A DNA stretch of 64,000 bases from a virus, in the IMG/VR virus record IMGVR_UViG_3300042558_003926, positions 124,001-188,000 of that record. The stretch is one strand, 5' to 3'. The position numbers and the translations under genes are program-made. The notes beneath the pieces were generated by a model. That model was given only the letters and a program-made list of their open reading frames with translations. It had not been told where the DNA came from and did not search any database. Below, in pieces: positions 18,470 to 25,719 of the stretch; position 1 is the stretch's first letter, and each line of letters begins with the position of its first letter.

Positions 18470-18790
18470 ATGAGGCTTATAATAGAGTTTGATGATTATC
18501 TGGAGGATGACCTAGAACTAGGTGAGCCAGAGAAGGCAATGATCCGGAACTGGATACAGAAATATGAGAAGTACTTTAATTTCCACAATAGCGGAGAATT
18601 TGTAGATTCAATCGAACAGGTAACAAAAGACTGTGTGGAACAGCTCGGTCTAGATAAATCAAAAACAGATGCGGTTCAGGATTACCTAGAAAGTCTCTAT
18701 ACATTAGCGGATGGTCTTTCTGTGGTAATGTCTCCTGGACCAGAATTTCAATACACTAATATAGATCAAGTTCAAAGATTTCAATATTAA
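18470..18790 (+). CDS. Unknown protein, 106 aa
   Basis: I do not recognise it. It is acidic and helical (DDYLEDDLELGEPEKAMIRNWIQKYEKYF) and lacks signal or membrane segments. It starts two bases after the RHH-like gene and ends a short group. The following 49 bases are AT-rich without a clear hairpin. Confidence 0.72.
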   Translation: MRLIIEFDDYLEDDLELGEPEKAMIRNWIQKYEKYFNFHNSGEFVDSIEQVTKDCVEQLGLDKSKTDAVQDYLESLYTLADGLSVVMSPGPEFQYTNIDQVQRFQY

Positions 18791-18839
18791 TTGAAACTTT
18801 TTTTAAATCCTATCCTAGAACAATTAAAATAATCGTTTT

Positions 18840-20270
18840 ATGGATCTAGTTTCAGCTTTACAACAATCTAATACAACTACCGAGAATGGAATGGTAACAA
18901 ATTCTAGCTCTCTTGATAACTGCGTTGATATGTTTTTTAAAATCGGAGCTTTTAGATCTGCGGAAGAAGCTGATGTGATTAGAGTTTTTTCTCTTGCCTT
19001 TTCAGAGGATCCGGTTTCCGCTTTAAGAATTCTTTTCTGGGCTAGAGACATCAGAGGTGGTGCTGGAGAGAGAAGAGTTTTTAGAATATGCCTGGAATAT
19101 CTTTCCAAAGCTAATAGAGAGGCTATAGTTAGGAACATGCCTCTTATCTCTGAATATGGAAGATGGGATGATTTGCTTGTATTTTTCGGTACGGATCTTC
19201 AGGACGAGGCAGCAAAGTTAATTAAGGGTGCTCTGGATTCTGAGAATGGTCTTTGTGCTAAATGGATGCCTAGAAAGGGATTTGTTGCTAACGAGCTTAG
19301 AAAGTTCATGGGAATGACACCGAAGGATTATCGTAAGACCCTTGTTTCTCTTACTAATGTGGTTGAGCAGAATATGTGTTCCGGTAAATGGGAAGACATT
19401 AACTATTCGCAGGTTCCTTCTGTAGCTGCTGCCAGATACCAGAGAGCTTTCTATAAAAGAGACACAGAAAGGTATGCAGAATACATTAGACTCTTATCTC
19501 TTCCTGCAGAATCTAGACCGGAAGGAGTAAAGATAAATGCGCAAGCCGTTTATCCATACGATGTTCTAAAATCAATCAGAAAAGGTAACGAAGACGTAGC
19601 AACCGCCCAGTGGAACGAACTTCCCGATTATATGGAGGGAAGCTCAGATATGATATTACCTGTAGTGGACGTATCCGGATCTATGACAACCGGGATTTCT
19701 AGCGGATCATCTTTAACCTGTATGGATGTTGCAATTTCTCTTGGACTTTACATCTCCGAAAGAAATGTGGGGCCTTTCCAGGATCACTTCATCACATTTA
19801 GTGAAAGACCTGAACTCCAAAAACTAAAGGGTAATCTTTACGAGAGATATCACCAATTAGAATCTTCTGAGTGGGGGATGTCTACTAATTTAGAATCGGT
19901 GTTTGATTTAGTTTTGCGTCAGGCTATTAAACATAACGTGGGTAAAGAATCGATGCCAACTAAGATATTGATTCTTTCCGATATGGAATTCAACCAGGCC
20001 ATTCGTGGAGGAGAAAGCGTTTCAGCTATAGAGATGATCAGAGGAAAGTACGAGAAAGCTGGATATGATATGCCATCTATTATATTCTGGAACATTCAGA
20101 GTAGGAGTGGAGGAAATAATGTTCCGGTTAGATTCGATGAGTCGGGAACTGCTTTAATCTCCGGATTTTCGCCTTCCATTTTGAAATCGATACTCTCAGG
20201 GAATAACATTACTCCTATTGATATTATGCAAGAGACGATAAATTCGGAAAGATATAAAAATATATCATAA
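18840..20270 (+). CDS. TROVE/Ro60-like protein with vWA domain (DUF2828-like)
   Basis: This 476-residue protein has an alpha-helical repeat region (SALRILFWARDIRGGAGERRVFRICLEYL; ISEYGRWDDLLVFFG) typical of TROVE/DUF2828 proteins, then a C-terminal von Willebrand A domain with a MIDAS motif DVSGSM (D277) and later ILSDMEF. Ro60 and its bacterial relatives bind misfolded RNAs and Y RNAs. Here the RNA ligand is unknown, but a tmRNA gene lies 2.3 kb downstream. It could act in RNA quality control during infection. Full-length, no frameshift. Confidence 0.85.
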   Translation: MDLVSALQQSNTTTENGMVTNSSSLDNCVDMFFKIGAFRSAEEADVIRVFSLAFSEDPVSALRILFWARDIRGGAGERRVFRICLEYLSKANREAIVRNMPLISEYGRWDDLLVFFGTDLQDEAAKLIKGALDSENGLCAKWMPRKGFVANELRKFMGMTPKDYRKTLVSLTNVVEQNMCSGKWEDINYSQVPSVAAARYQRAFYKRDTERYAEYIRLLSLPAESRPEGVKINAQAVYPYDVLKSIRKGNEDVATAQWNELPDYMEGSSDMILPVVDVSGSMTTGISSGSSLTCMDVAISLGLYISERNVGPFQDHFITFSERPELQKLKGNLYERYHQLESSEWGMSTNLESVFDLVLRQAIKHNVGKESMPTKILILSDMEFNQAIRGGESVSAIEMIRGKYEKAGYDMPSIIFWNIQSRSGGNNVPVRFDESGTALISGFSPSILKSILSGNNITPIDIMQETINSERYKNIS

Positions 20271-20294
20271 TCAATGAAACATTATCTTCAGACC

Positions 20295-20308
20295 AATATA
20301 TAAAAATA
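20295..20308 (+). promoter_or_regulatory. AATATATAAAAATA motif, possible late-type promoter
   Basis: This AT-rich element is near the recurring motif and lies 39 bases before the short ORF at 20347. Confidence 0.32.
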
Positions 20309-20346
20309 AAATAAGGAATCTTTTCAGCAAAACTAACTTACAATTT

Positions 20347-20448
20347 ATGAATATCGATCAGTCTGGTTCTACGGTTCCAGTCGTAAAAAAAGAGATTCCG
20401 TTAACATTAAAGGATTGTTACAGCAAAACATATTCTACGCAACTATAG
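20347..20448 (+). CDS. Possible 33-residue peptide gene
   Basis: A short ORF begins MNIDQSGSTVPVVKKEIP and ends CYSKTYSTQL. It is the only plausible coding unit in the 289-base space between 20270 and 20560, with a late-type motif upstream and a strong terminator downstream, so it could be a small independent transcription unit. Coding is not proven, and the transcript could instead be a small RNA. Confidence 0.4.
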   Translation: MNIDQSGSTVPVVKKEIPLTLKDCYSKTYSTQL

Positions 20449-20475
20449 GAAAGAAAAAGCAATCCTGAAACATTA

Positions 20476-20508
20476 AAAGTCCGAGTGAAAGCTCGGACTT
20501 TTTTTTTC
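20476..20508 (+). terminator. Rho-independent terminator
   Basis: A hairpin with arms AAGTCCGAG and CTCGGACTT and a short loop is followed by a run of T residues. Confidence 0.9.
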
Positions 20509-20559
20509 TCCCGAGATTATTCCATATGTTTACCAAGCAAACCAATAAAAATATAAGTT

Positions 20560-20892
20560 ATGGAAGAACAAAAAAGAATTAATTGGAACGAAGCTCGCAA
20601 CAAGGCTTTAGATTTTTTCAAAGCCTCAATTAAAGTGATTTTCATTCTGGTAGCTATTGCTTCTGGATATGCTATCTCGGAAATACACCATAGGTATTCT
20701 GAGAAAAATAGTCAGAAAGAGGGAGCACCGATGGAAACCAGAAATTCATCGGAAATCTCTGTTGCTATTAACGAGAGAAACGAGCTAATGATAATAGATC
20801 GTAGAAATGGAGAATATGAGATCTATCAGGATTCTACTGGGATTCAGATATTCAATCTCTATGCAAATAAAATGTATAATGATAACAAATAG
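20560..20892 (+). CDS. Single-pass membrane protein, 110 aa
   Basis: A cytoplasmic N-terminus (MEEQKRINWNEARNKALDFF) is followed by one transmembrane helix (VIFILVAIASGYAISEI) and a likely periplasmic domain of about 65 residues with beta-like pattern (ELMIIDRRNGEYEIYQD). No known family. It lies five bases before the transglycosylase, so it may help lysis or cell entry, but this is inference from position. Confidence 0.72.
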   Translation: MEEQKRINWNEARNKALDFFKASIKVIFILVAIASGYAISEIHHRYSEKNSQKEGAPMETRNSSEISVAINERNELMIIDRRNGEYEIYQDSTGIQIFNLYANKMYNDNK

Positions 20893-20897
20893 AAATC

Positions 20898-21410
20898 ATG
20901 AAAAACCGTATTTACATGATCGCTATGAGCGTTCTTTTGCTACCGATATTCTTTCTACTTCTTAGTAGCTCTACGTCTCCTAAAAACGAAGTACCGATAT
21001 CTTCTCCTAAGACATCTATGAAAGTACCACCTTGTATAGAGATGCACAATTGCATAGAAAAATACTCCGAAATATATCATATCCCCAAAAAATACGCTTA
21101 TGGTGTAGCCTGGAAGGAAACGAGATATTCTGGTGCATTTCACTGGGAATATGATCCAGGACAGACTAGTTGTGTAGGAGCAGTAGGTCCGATGCAGGTA
21201 ATGTATTCAACGGCCCAGATGATGTGGAAGAATAAGGAATTTACTAGGGAAGAATTGAGGAATGATATAGAATTCAACGTGGAAACTAGTATGAAGTTAC
21301 TTAGACATCTACATGACAGATACGGCGATTGGAAAATAGTTTTCGGGTGTTATAACACAGGAAAGCCTATCGTTAACCAGTACGCCATAGATGTTTATAA
21401 TTTTAACTAA
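20898..21410 (+). CDS. SLT-type lytic transglycosylase
   Basis: This 170-residue protein has an N-terminal hydrophobic signal or anchor (MIAMSVLLLPIFFLLL) and an SLT domain. The catalytic glutamate is E74 in AWKETRYSG; AVGPMQVMYSTAQM and FGCYNTG are the next family motifs. The enzyme cleaves the MurNAc-GlcNAc bond in peptidoglycan in the periplasm. With the signal segment it probably acts in lysis from within. It is also of a size found in virion-associated enzymes. Confidence 0.88.
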   Translation: MKNRIYMIAMSVLLLPIFFLLLSSSTSPKNEVPISSPKTSMKVPPCIEMHNCIEKYSEIYHIPKKYAYGVAWKETRYSGAFHWEYDPGQTSCVGAVGPMQVMYSTAQMMWKNKEFTREELRNDIEFNVETSMKLLRHLHDRYGDWKIVFGCYNTGKPIVNQYAIDVYNFN

Positions 21411-21429
21411 ATAAGGGAATAATAATGAA

Positions 21430-21462
21430 ATGCTCGGCTATAAAGGTCGAGCATTTTTTTTT
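21430..21462 (+). terminator. Rho-independent terminator
   Basis: A hairpin with arms ATGCTCG and CGAGCAT is followed by nine T residues. It lies just after the transglycosylase and decides that the next gene starts at 21467 and not at an upstream ATG. Confidence 0.85.
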
Positions 21463-21466
21463 GACA

Positions 21467-22387
21467 ATGAAAGCTGTTTATGTAGATTGGCACCTTCCCA
21501 GAAAAATGAAGGGAGTAGAAATACCAGTAAAAAAACACTGGGAAGTGGTTATGATAATTAGAACGACTTATTTCTCTAGGGAAATAAATGGATTCTCTCC
21601 GGTTCTTTATTGCGATCAAGCGACATATGATTACTATGAAAGCTTAGATCTGATCAAGCATTTTGATGAGGTTTTTCCAGTTTTGCCTAATGACCCCGAA
21701 GAGATAGATTTCGACCCTACAGTTTTTTGGGCAGCTGCAAAATTCTTAGCTATAGAGAAATGCGATTCCCCTTTTATTATGATAGATCTGGATGCAGAGA
21801 TAAGGTTTAAAATAAATCCGGAAAATCACGAGGCATTCTTTGCACACTATGAAATGGTTCGTGAAGATGATATTAATTTTTATCCTCCACCAGAATTCTT
21901 GGATAAGAGTGGTTTTTTAGAATCTCGACATGGAATAGAATGGAGCGATGTAGCAATAAATACATCTATAATATATTTTAAAGATCTTTCACTAGCAAAG
22001 GAGTTTGCTACTTCAGCTTTGGAATTCATGAAAAATATAGAGGAGATTGATCTATCCTTCGATTCGGTTTCTTATATCCTATTAGTAGAACAAAGATTAG
22101 CTTATGAGCTTTGTAAAATGAGAGGAATAGACGTTGGAACACTAATATCCGGTATTTATATACCTAGAGAGGCAAGAGATGGGAAGGAACCGGAGTTTAT
22201 TGATTCCGATGTTAATGAAGTATCCGAAAGAGGATTCCTGCATATATGGGGATATAAGAAAGCATTAAATGCTGATCCCCGATTGGAGGAGAAACTCTTA
22301 GGAGATCTGATATCATCGAGATTGGAGCTCAAGGAAGATATTATAGGATCGATATCTAAAAATTTCGAGATCTATATGAATAAATAG
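21467..22387 (+). CDS. Glycosyltransferase-like protein (GT-A-like, DUF6734-like)
   Basis: This 306-residue protein has MIIRTTYFSREINGFSPVLYCDQATYDYY near the start and FIMIDLDAEIRF in the middle, with a D-x-D-type motif used for metal and nucleotide-sugar binding. INTSIIYFKDLSLAKEF matches the usual motif after it. Similar unassigned proteins occur in Bacteroidetes. It may be the fourth glycosyltransferase-type gene in the window. The start was placed after the terminator hairpin at 21430-21462. The donor and acceptor cannot be told. Confidence 0.62.
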   Translation: MKAVYVDWHLPRKMKGVEIPVKKHWEVVMIIRTTYFSREINGFSPVLYCDQATYDYYESLDLIKHFDEVFPVLPNDPEEIDFDPTVFWAAAKFLAIEKCDSPFIMIDLDAEIRFKINPENHEAFFAHYEMVREDDINFYPPPEFLDKSGFLESRHGIEWSDVAINTSIIYFKDLSLAKEFATSALEFMKNIEEIDLSFDSVSYILLVEQRLAYELCKMRGIDVGTLISGIYIPREARDGKEPEFIDSDVNEVSERGFLHIWGYKKALNADPRLEEKLLGDLISSRLELKEDIIGSISKNFEIYMNK

Positions 22388-22390
22388 TGG

Positions 22391-22570
22391 ATGGAAGGAG
22401 ATAAGGAAATAGAGAAAGATTTTTACAACTATCTTAGGGATTTTGCAGAGTCCAATGGGATAAGTGTTACTAAGGTTATTAAAATGCCAAAGTTAGTAGA
22501 AGATCTTAGAAATCTTTATCTCGCTAAAAAAAATACAACTGACTCTTCGAGTAAGAAAGAAGATAAGTGA
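22391..22570 (+). CDS. Unknown small protein, 59 aa
   Basis: This short charged protein (MEGDKEIEKDFYNYLRDF... KKEDK) starts three bases after the previous stop and ends four bases before the tmRNA 5' end. The tight spacing supports a real gene. No family is recognised. Confidence 0.6.
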   Translation: MEGDKEIEKDFYNYLRDFAESNGISVTKVIKMPKLVEDLRNLYLAKKNTTDSSSKKEDK

Positions 22571-22573
22571 TAT

Positions 22574-23062
22574 GGGCCCGCTTTGGATTTGACAGGCGGA
22601 GGTAGTTCTTTGAGATGCAGGCAGTCTTAGATTGGAAAGACTTTAATTACCTATCAAACAATAAACGCAAACGTTTACAATTCTGAGGATATCATGAGTA
22701 TCCCAACTTCACTTACTCGTTCGGTAGTAACTGAAGAGGTTGAGCTAGCTGTTGCAGCCTAACCAATTGGCGGCAACTGCCAATCATAAAAGAAAGTTGC
22801 AAGCTGGCAAGAAAAAAGGTTCGTAGTATTGCCTATTTGACATTGAGTGGAACCTTGAGGATTAGTCCAATACCCATTTAGATCGTCACTATCAATGTCA
22901 GTGAAACTTGGCTAATACCTGGGAGTAGACCAGACTGAGCGTTAAGTCTGAAAGAAAAAAGAAACGCACCCAAAGTTTGTTGATGTCAAACAATCAACTA
23001 AGCCTGTGAATGAGTCCAATGGACATTCGATCTGGACGAGGGTTCGACCCCCTCCGGGTCCA
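22574..23062 (+). ncRNA. ssrA: Phage-encoded tmRNA (transfer-messenger RNA)
   Basis: The 5' end GGGCCCGCTTTGGATTTGAC has the tmRNA acceptor strand plus the conserved TGGATTYGAC. The 3' end has a T-arm (GAGGGTTCGACCCCCTC) and CGGGTCC, which pairs with GGGCCCG over all seven positions (one G-U), followed by discriminator A. The sequence then reads CTA instead of CCA. Inside, TAAACGCAAAC closely matches the resume-codon region of bacterial tmRNAs. At about 489 nt it is longer than usual. tmRNA with SmpB rescues stalled ribosomes and tags the nascent chain for proteolysis. No smpB is in the window. Confidence 0.93.
22667..22762 (+). other. tmRNA tag-peptide reading frame (31 codons plus stop)
   Basis: Reading from the resume codon GCA the tag begins ANVYNSEDIM and ends TEEVELAVAA before TAA. 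The Ala-Asn start and the hydrophobic AVAA end match the general form of bacterial tags (which usually end ALAA). At 31 residues it is much longer than the 8-15 usual in most bacteria. Confidence 0.75.
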
Positions 23063-23070
23063 CTAAATTA

Positions 23071-23099
23071 ATCCCATCCTCTACCGGATGGGATTTTTT
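23071..23099 (+). terminator. Rho-independent terminator of the tmRNA gene
   Basis: A hairpin with arms ATCCCATCC and GGATGGGAT and a six-base loop is followed by six T residues, starting nine bases after the tmRNA 3' end. Confidence 0.92.
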
Positions 23100-23101
23100 G
23101 T

Positions 23102-23110
23102 GATATATAG
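23102..23110 (+). promoter_or_regulatory. GATATATAG motif, possible late-type promoter
   Basis: It lies directly after the tmRNA terminator and four bases before the ATG at 23115. If it is a promoter the mRNA would be almost leaderless, which is tolerated better in Bacteroidetes than in Shine-Dalgarno-dependent bacteria. Confidence 0.35.
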
Positions 23111-23113
23111 GAA

Positions 23114-23179
23114 TATGAAACACATTAAATTATTTGAAGATTTCATGAATCTAGATAATCTTAAGGGATTACAAATGAT
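23114..23179 (+). repeat. 66-bp perfect direct repeat, copy 1 (leader-coding)
   Basis: These 66 bases are identical to 23861-23926. They encode the first 21-22 residues of two otherwise unrelated proteins, MKHIKLFEDFMNLDNLKGLQ then MI. Identity stops at the proposed I-x-E cleavage site. Confidence 0.97.
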
Positions 23180-23729
23180 TGATGAGGATATTTTTGATTT
23201 AATTGGTAAACATCCAAATTACTTTAACAGTTCTTACGTTTCAAAAATAGCTAATAAGTTAGGATATAAACTAAAAATAAATTTAGATTCAGGTAATAAT
23301 GGTGTTGCCTATATATTAGATGGCGGTAAAGTATTAAAAATAACTACGGATAAAACAGAATTTTTAGTAGCTAATAAATTAAAAGGTAAAAATTTAAAAA
23401 GAATAAGTAACATATATGAAACTTACAAAATTAAAGACCAAGGCGTTTATATAATAGTTTTGGAATATTTAGATAGTTTACCAGAAGAATTGTTTGAATT
23501 AGTGAAAAATTATAACGGATCCTTTGGTTGGGGGCCAGAATTTGATTGGTTGATAATACAATTGAATGATATTGAAACCGAATTAAAGAATAACGGTATA
23601 TCAGATCCAAAAGATTTTGATTGGGGGATGAATATGGGATTAAAAAATGGAAATTTAGCGGTATTCGATGTTGGTGATCAAACTATTAATTATGGTGATT
23701 ATCCAGAATTAGATATTTCAAATTTATAA
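23115..23729 (+). CDS. Protein-kinase-like protein with F-x-x-F leader, 204 aa
   Basis: Residues 1-24 are the leader shared with the gene at 23862 and end in I-D-E. The body resembles a minimal protein kinase: a glycine-rich loop and strand (DSGNNGVAYILDGGKVLKIT, with a candidate ATP-binding lysine), a hinge-like IIVLEYLDSLP, and a late segment DFDWGMNMGLKNGNLAVFDVGD that could be catalytic N plus DFG-like DVG. It is shorter than a normal kinase and lacks a clear HRD. Start 23115 was chosen over 23088, which lies in the tmRNA terminator. Target and activity are unknown. Confidence 0.68.
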   Translation: MKHIKLFEDFMNLDNLKGLQMIDEDIFDLIGKHPNYFNSSYVSKIANKLGYKLKINLDSGNNGVAYILDGGKVLKITTDKTEFLVANKLKGKNLKRISNIYETYKIKDQGVYIIVLEYLDSLPEELFELVKNYNGSFGWGPEFDWLIIQLNDIETELKNNGISDPKDFDWGMNMGLKNGNLAVFDVGDQTINYGDYPELDISNL

Positions 23730-23861
23730 CGCGGGTGGGATTTTTCTTTTAAAATTTTCAACCGAAATTTTGATTAGAACGATGAACGGAACACTTACAC
23801 ATAACTTTTTAATCCCCTCCGGTCCTAGGGCATTTGGGACTCCGTACGGATAAATAGTATT
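23730..23861 (+). other. Intergenic 132 bp between the two shared-leader genes
   Basis: No ORF is seen. It begins with GGGTGGGATTTTT, similar to the 3' arm of the tmRNA terminator, and a partly complementary AATCCCCTCC lies near 23814. TCCGTACGGA near 23841-23850 is a perfect palindrome and overlaps the promoter-like GGATAAATAG at 23849-23858. It may be a remnant of the event that duplicated the leader. Confidence 0.5.
23849..23858 (+). promoter_or_regulatory. GGATAAATAG motif, possible late-type promoter
   Basis: It is close to the T4 late consensus TATAAATA and lies three bases before the ATG at 23862, the same very short spacing seen at 23102 and 55365. Confidence 0.38.
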
Positions 23862-23926
23862 ATGAAACACATTAAATTATTTGAAGATTTCATGAATCTA
23901 GATAATCTTAAGGGATTACAAATGAT
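23861..23926 (+). repeat. 66-bp perfect direct repeat, copy 2 (leader-coding)
   Basis: It is identical to 23114-23179. It encodes the same leader in front of a different protein body. Confidence 0.97.
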
Positions 23927-24689
23927 AAATGAATACTTAGTAAATGATGTAATAAGGTTTAAGAAATATCTCGAATCCCCAAAATCTTTAAAGAAGAAAT
24001 CTCTTCCTCATAAATACTACTATCTCTTTGATGATTTTATTTTAGAAACCGGGTATAAATTTAAGGGGTCTAAAGAAATTGATGGAGATAAAATAATATC
24101 ATGGATAGAGAATAATGATAAGAAAGCCTACGAAGAATTTGCAGAATATCTGTACAATAAGATAGAAGATGAAACCCTCCCGATAGAAAAACGTAAGTAT
24201 CCTGCTTGGAGGTGGCTTAAATCCCCTGAGATAATTAAAAACCAATGGCTCATACATTTTACTGATTATGCGAAAGAGATCAGTAAAGATGGATTCAAAT
24301 ATGGAGCTAAAAATCTTGATGATCTGGCAGCTACTACAAGATTATCTAAAGCTGATAAAGAGGCAGGAGGATATAATTTTGCATTTTCAATCGATGATTT
24401 TCCTAAGTACTATAGCTATTATACTAATTACGGTCTTTTACCAAAATATGGACCTCTTGCTGTGTTATTTAAAGCTTCAGGTATTAGGGTTTGGCATGAA
24501 AAGGATCAGGAGTATCAGGTGATTTTTTATGGGAGAGAGGCTACTGATATAATACCTATAGTGTTCGGAGAAAAGAATTGGGCAATATTTGATAAAGATG
24601 GAAGAGTATTATTTGAGAATGATGACTTGGATAGGGTTGTTAAATGGGCGATAGATAACTATAATCAATATCGCAAAAAAATTGATTGA
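23862..24689 (+). CDS. ADP-ribosyltransferase-like protein with F-x-x-F leader, 275 aa
   Basis: The first 24 residues match the leader of the gene at 23115 and end in I-N-E. The body has three segments that fit the H-Y-E triad of diphtheria-toxin/PARP-type ADP-ribosyltransferases: WLIHFTDYAKEISKDGFKYG (H), PKYYSYYTNYG (Y), and KDQEYQVIFYGREATDIIPI (E), where EYQV resembles the NEYVVY strand of PARPs. T4 Alt is also an ADP-ribosyltransferase that is packaged in the head and injected. The match here is by motif only; an RNA 2'-phosphotransferase-like or DUF952-like relative is also possible. No signal peptide. Confidence 0.6.
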   Translation: MKHIKLFEDFMNLDNLKGLQMINEYLVNDVIRFKKYLESPKSLKKKSLPHKYYYLFDDFILETGYKFKGSKEIDGDKIISWIENNDKKAYEEFAEYLYNKIEDETLPIEKRKYPAWRWLKSPEIIKNQWLIHFTDYAKEISKDGFKYGAKNLDDLAATTRLSKADKEAGGYNFAFSIDDFPKYYSYYTNYGLLPKYGPLAVLFKASGIRVWHEKDQEYQVIFYGREATDIIPIVFGEKNWAIFDKDGRVLFENDDLDRVVKWAIDNYNQYRKKID

Positions 24690-24763
24690 TAAAAATCAAT
24701 ACTTACAGTTTTATTTGACCCCCTACCAGGAGGATAATGCTAAGCAATTTTTGAAACTTTTTA

Positions 24764-24771
24764 GATAAATA
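24764..24771 (+). promoter_or_regulatory. GATAAATA motif, possible late-type promoter
   Basis: It lies 26 bases before the ATG at 24798 and close to the T4 late consensus, followed by a second AT-rich block. Confidence 0.38.
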
Positions 24772-24797
24772 CTAATATAAAAATTAAACAAATTATT

Positions 24798-25142
24798 ATG
24801 ACACTTACTATTACTACAATTTTATTGGTTGCATTGATCCTTGGATTTTGGTACCTATATTCTAGAAATTCGTCTACCAACACAACAGGATCTATCGATG
24901 TTGATCTTGACATTAAATTAGATGGAACTGATGAAAGCTCCGAAGAAAACTCAGCTACAGTTTCTGTTGGATTCAGCGGAACTACTGGTGAACCTGAAGC
25001 TAATGAAATTAAAGAACCAATTATCAAGGAAACAGTTTCTGAGGGTAAAAAATCAGCAAAAGCTAAAGCACCAAAGAAAGGACCTTCCAAAAAAGGGAGA
25101 AAACCAAAAAAGGATAAAGGAAACGATCTACTACTAAGCTAA
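24798..25142 (+). CDS. Membrane-anchored protein with basic Lys/Pro-rich tail, 114 aa
   Basis: An N-terminal transmembrane helix (TITTILLVALILGFWYLYS) is followed by an acidic Ser/Thr/Glu region and a very basic C-terminal tail (KAKAPKKGPSKKGRKPKKDK). The basic tail could bind nucleic acid or membranes. No known family. It is a single-gene unit with a promoter-like motif before it and a terminator after it, which suggests independent and perhaps strong expression. Confidence 0.75.
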   Translation: MTLTITTILLVALILGFWYLYSRNSSTNTTGSIDVDLDIKLDGTDESSEENSATVSVGFSGTTGEPEANEIKEPIIKETVSEGKKSAKAKAPKKGPSKKGRKPKKDKGNDLLLS

Positions 25143-25146
25143 ATAA

Positions 25147-25176
25147 AAACTCCTTCAGAAAGAAGGAGTTTTTTTT
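25147..25176 (+). terminator. Rho-independent terminator
   Basis: A hairpin with arms AACTCCTTC and GAAGGAGTT and a five-base loop is followed by a T run. Confidence 0.92.
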
Positions 25177-25240
25177 GCTATTTAATTTTTTATTCCCGTT
25201 ATAGAAATCTAATTTTAGGCAACTTCTAAAAAAAATACCA

Positions 25241-25717
25241 ATGATACTAAGAACTATCAAAAACAAAGTCTTATTAAGATTCTACAAGATGTCCAGATTC
25301 TTTAAAAGAGGACACTATAACAAAACCAAGCTATCCAAGAAAGAAAGGACGCTCAAAAAAATACTAAGAGAGATCCTTGAAAATCCAGATAGCAGAATCT
25401 ACTACTCTCCTGAGAGTTACCGGATATTCACTCACAATAAAGAGAAAACCTACATAATATCATTTGATGATAGGGAGGTAAGAATCACGAACCATAAATC
25501 ATTTTCGAGGTTTGATATACATCCAGATTTTGGTAAATCAATCATCCGAGATGCTTTTGCTAGAATAGAATCTGATATGCAAAAGCTGGAAAGCGAAGCG
25601 GTTTCAAATGAGGATCTTTTTCTAGATGGGGTTTACGATAATTTCAAAAATCCAGAATCCGGTGAGAATGGAATTCCTGAAAAGTACTTTCAATCAATTC
25701 TAGAGGAAGCTAATTAA
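25241..25717 (+). CDS. Unknown protein, 158 aa
   Basis: I do not recognise it. The N-terminal 45 residues are strongly basic (KNKVLLRFYKMSRFFKRGHYNK), and the rest is mixed and acidic with a beta-like centre (KTYIISFDDREVRIT). It ends two bases before the methylglyoxal synthase gene, so it leads that operon. Confidence 0.72.
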   Translation: MILRTIKNKVLLRFYKMSRFFKRGHYNKTKLSKKERTLKKILREILENPDSRIYYSPESYRIFTHNKEKTYIISFDDREVRITNHKSFSRFDIHPDFGKSIIRDAFARIESDMQKLESEAVSNEDLFLDGVYDNFKNPESGENGIPEKYFQSILEEAN

Positions 25718-25719
25718 GT

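Noticed and set aside
21425-21466. Longer start for the glycosyltransferase-like gene at 21425
   Set aside because: The extra codons lie within a terminator hairpin; ATG 21467 is after it.
23088-23114. Longer start for the kinase-like gene at 23088
   Set aside because: That codon lies inside the tmRNA terminator hairpin and its T tract; the repeat shows the leader starts at 23115.
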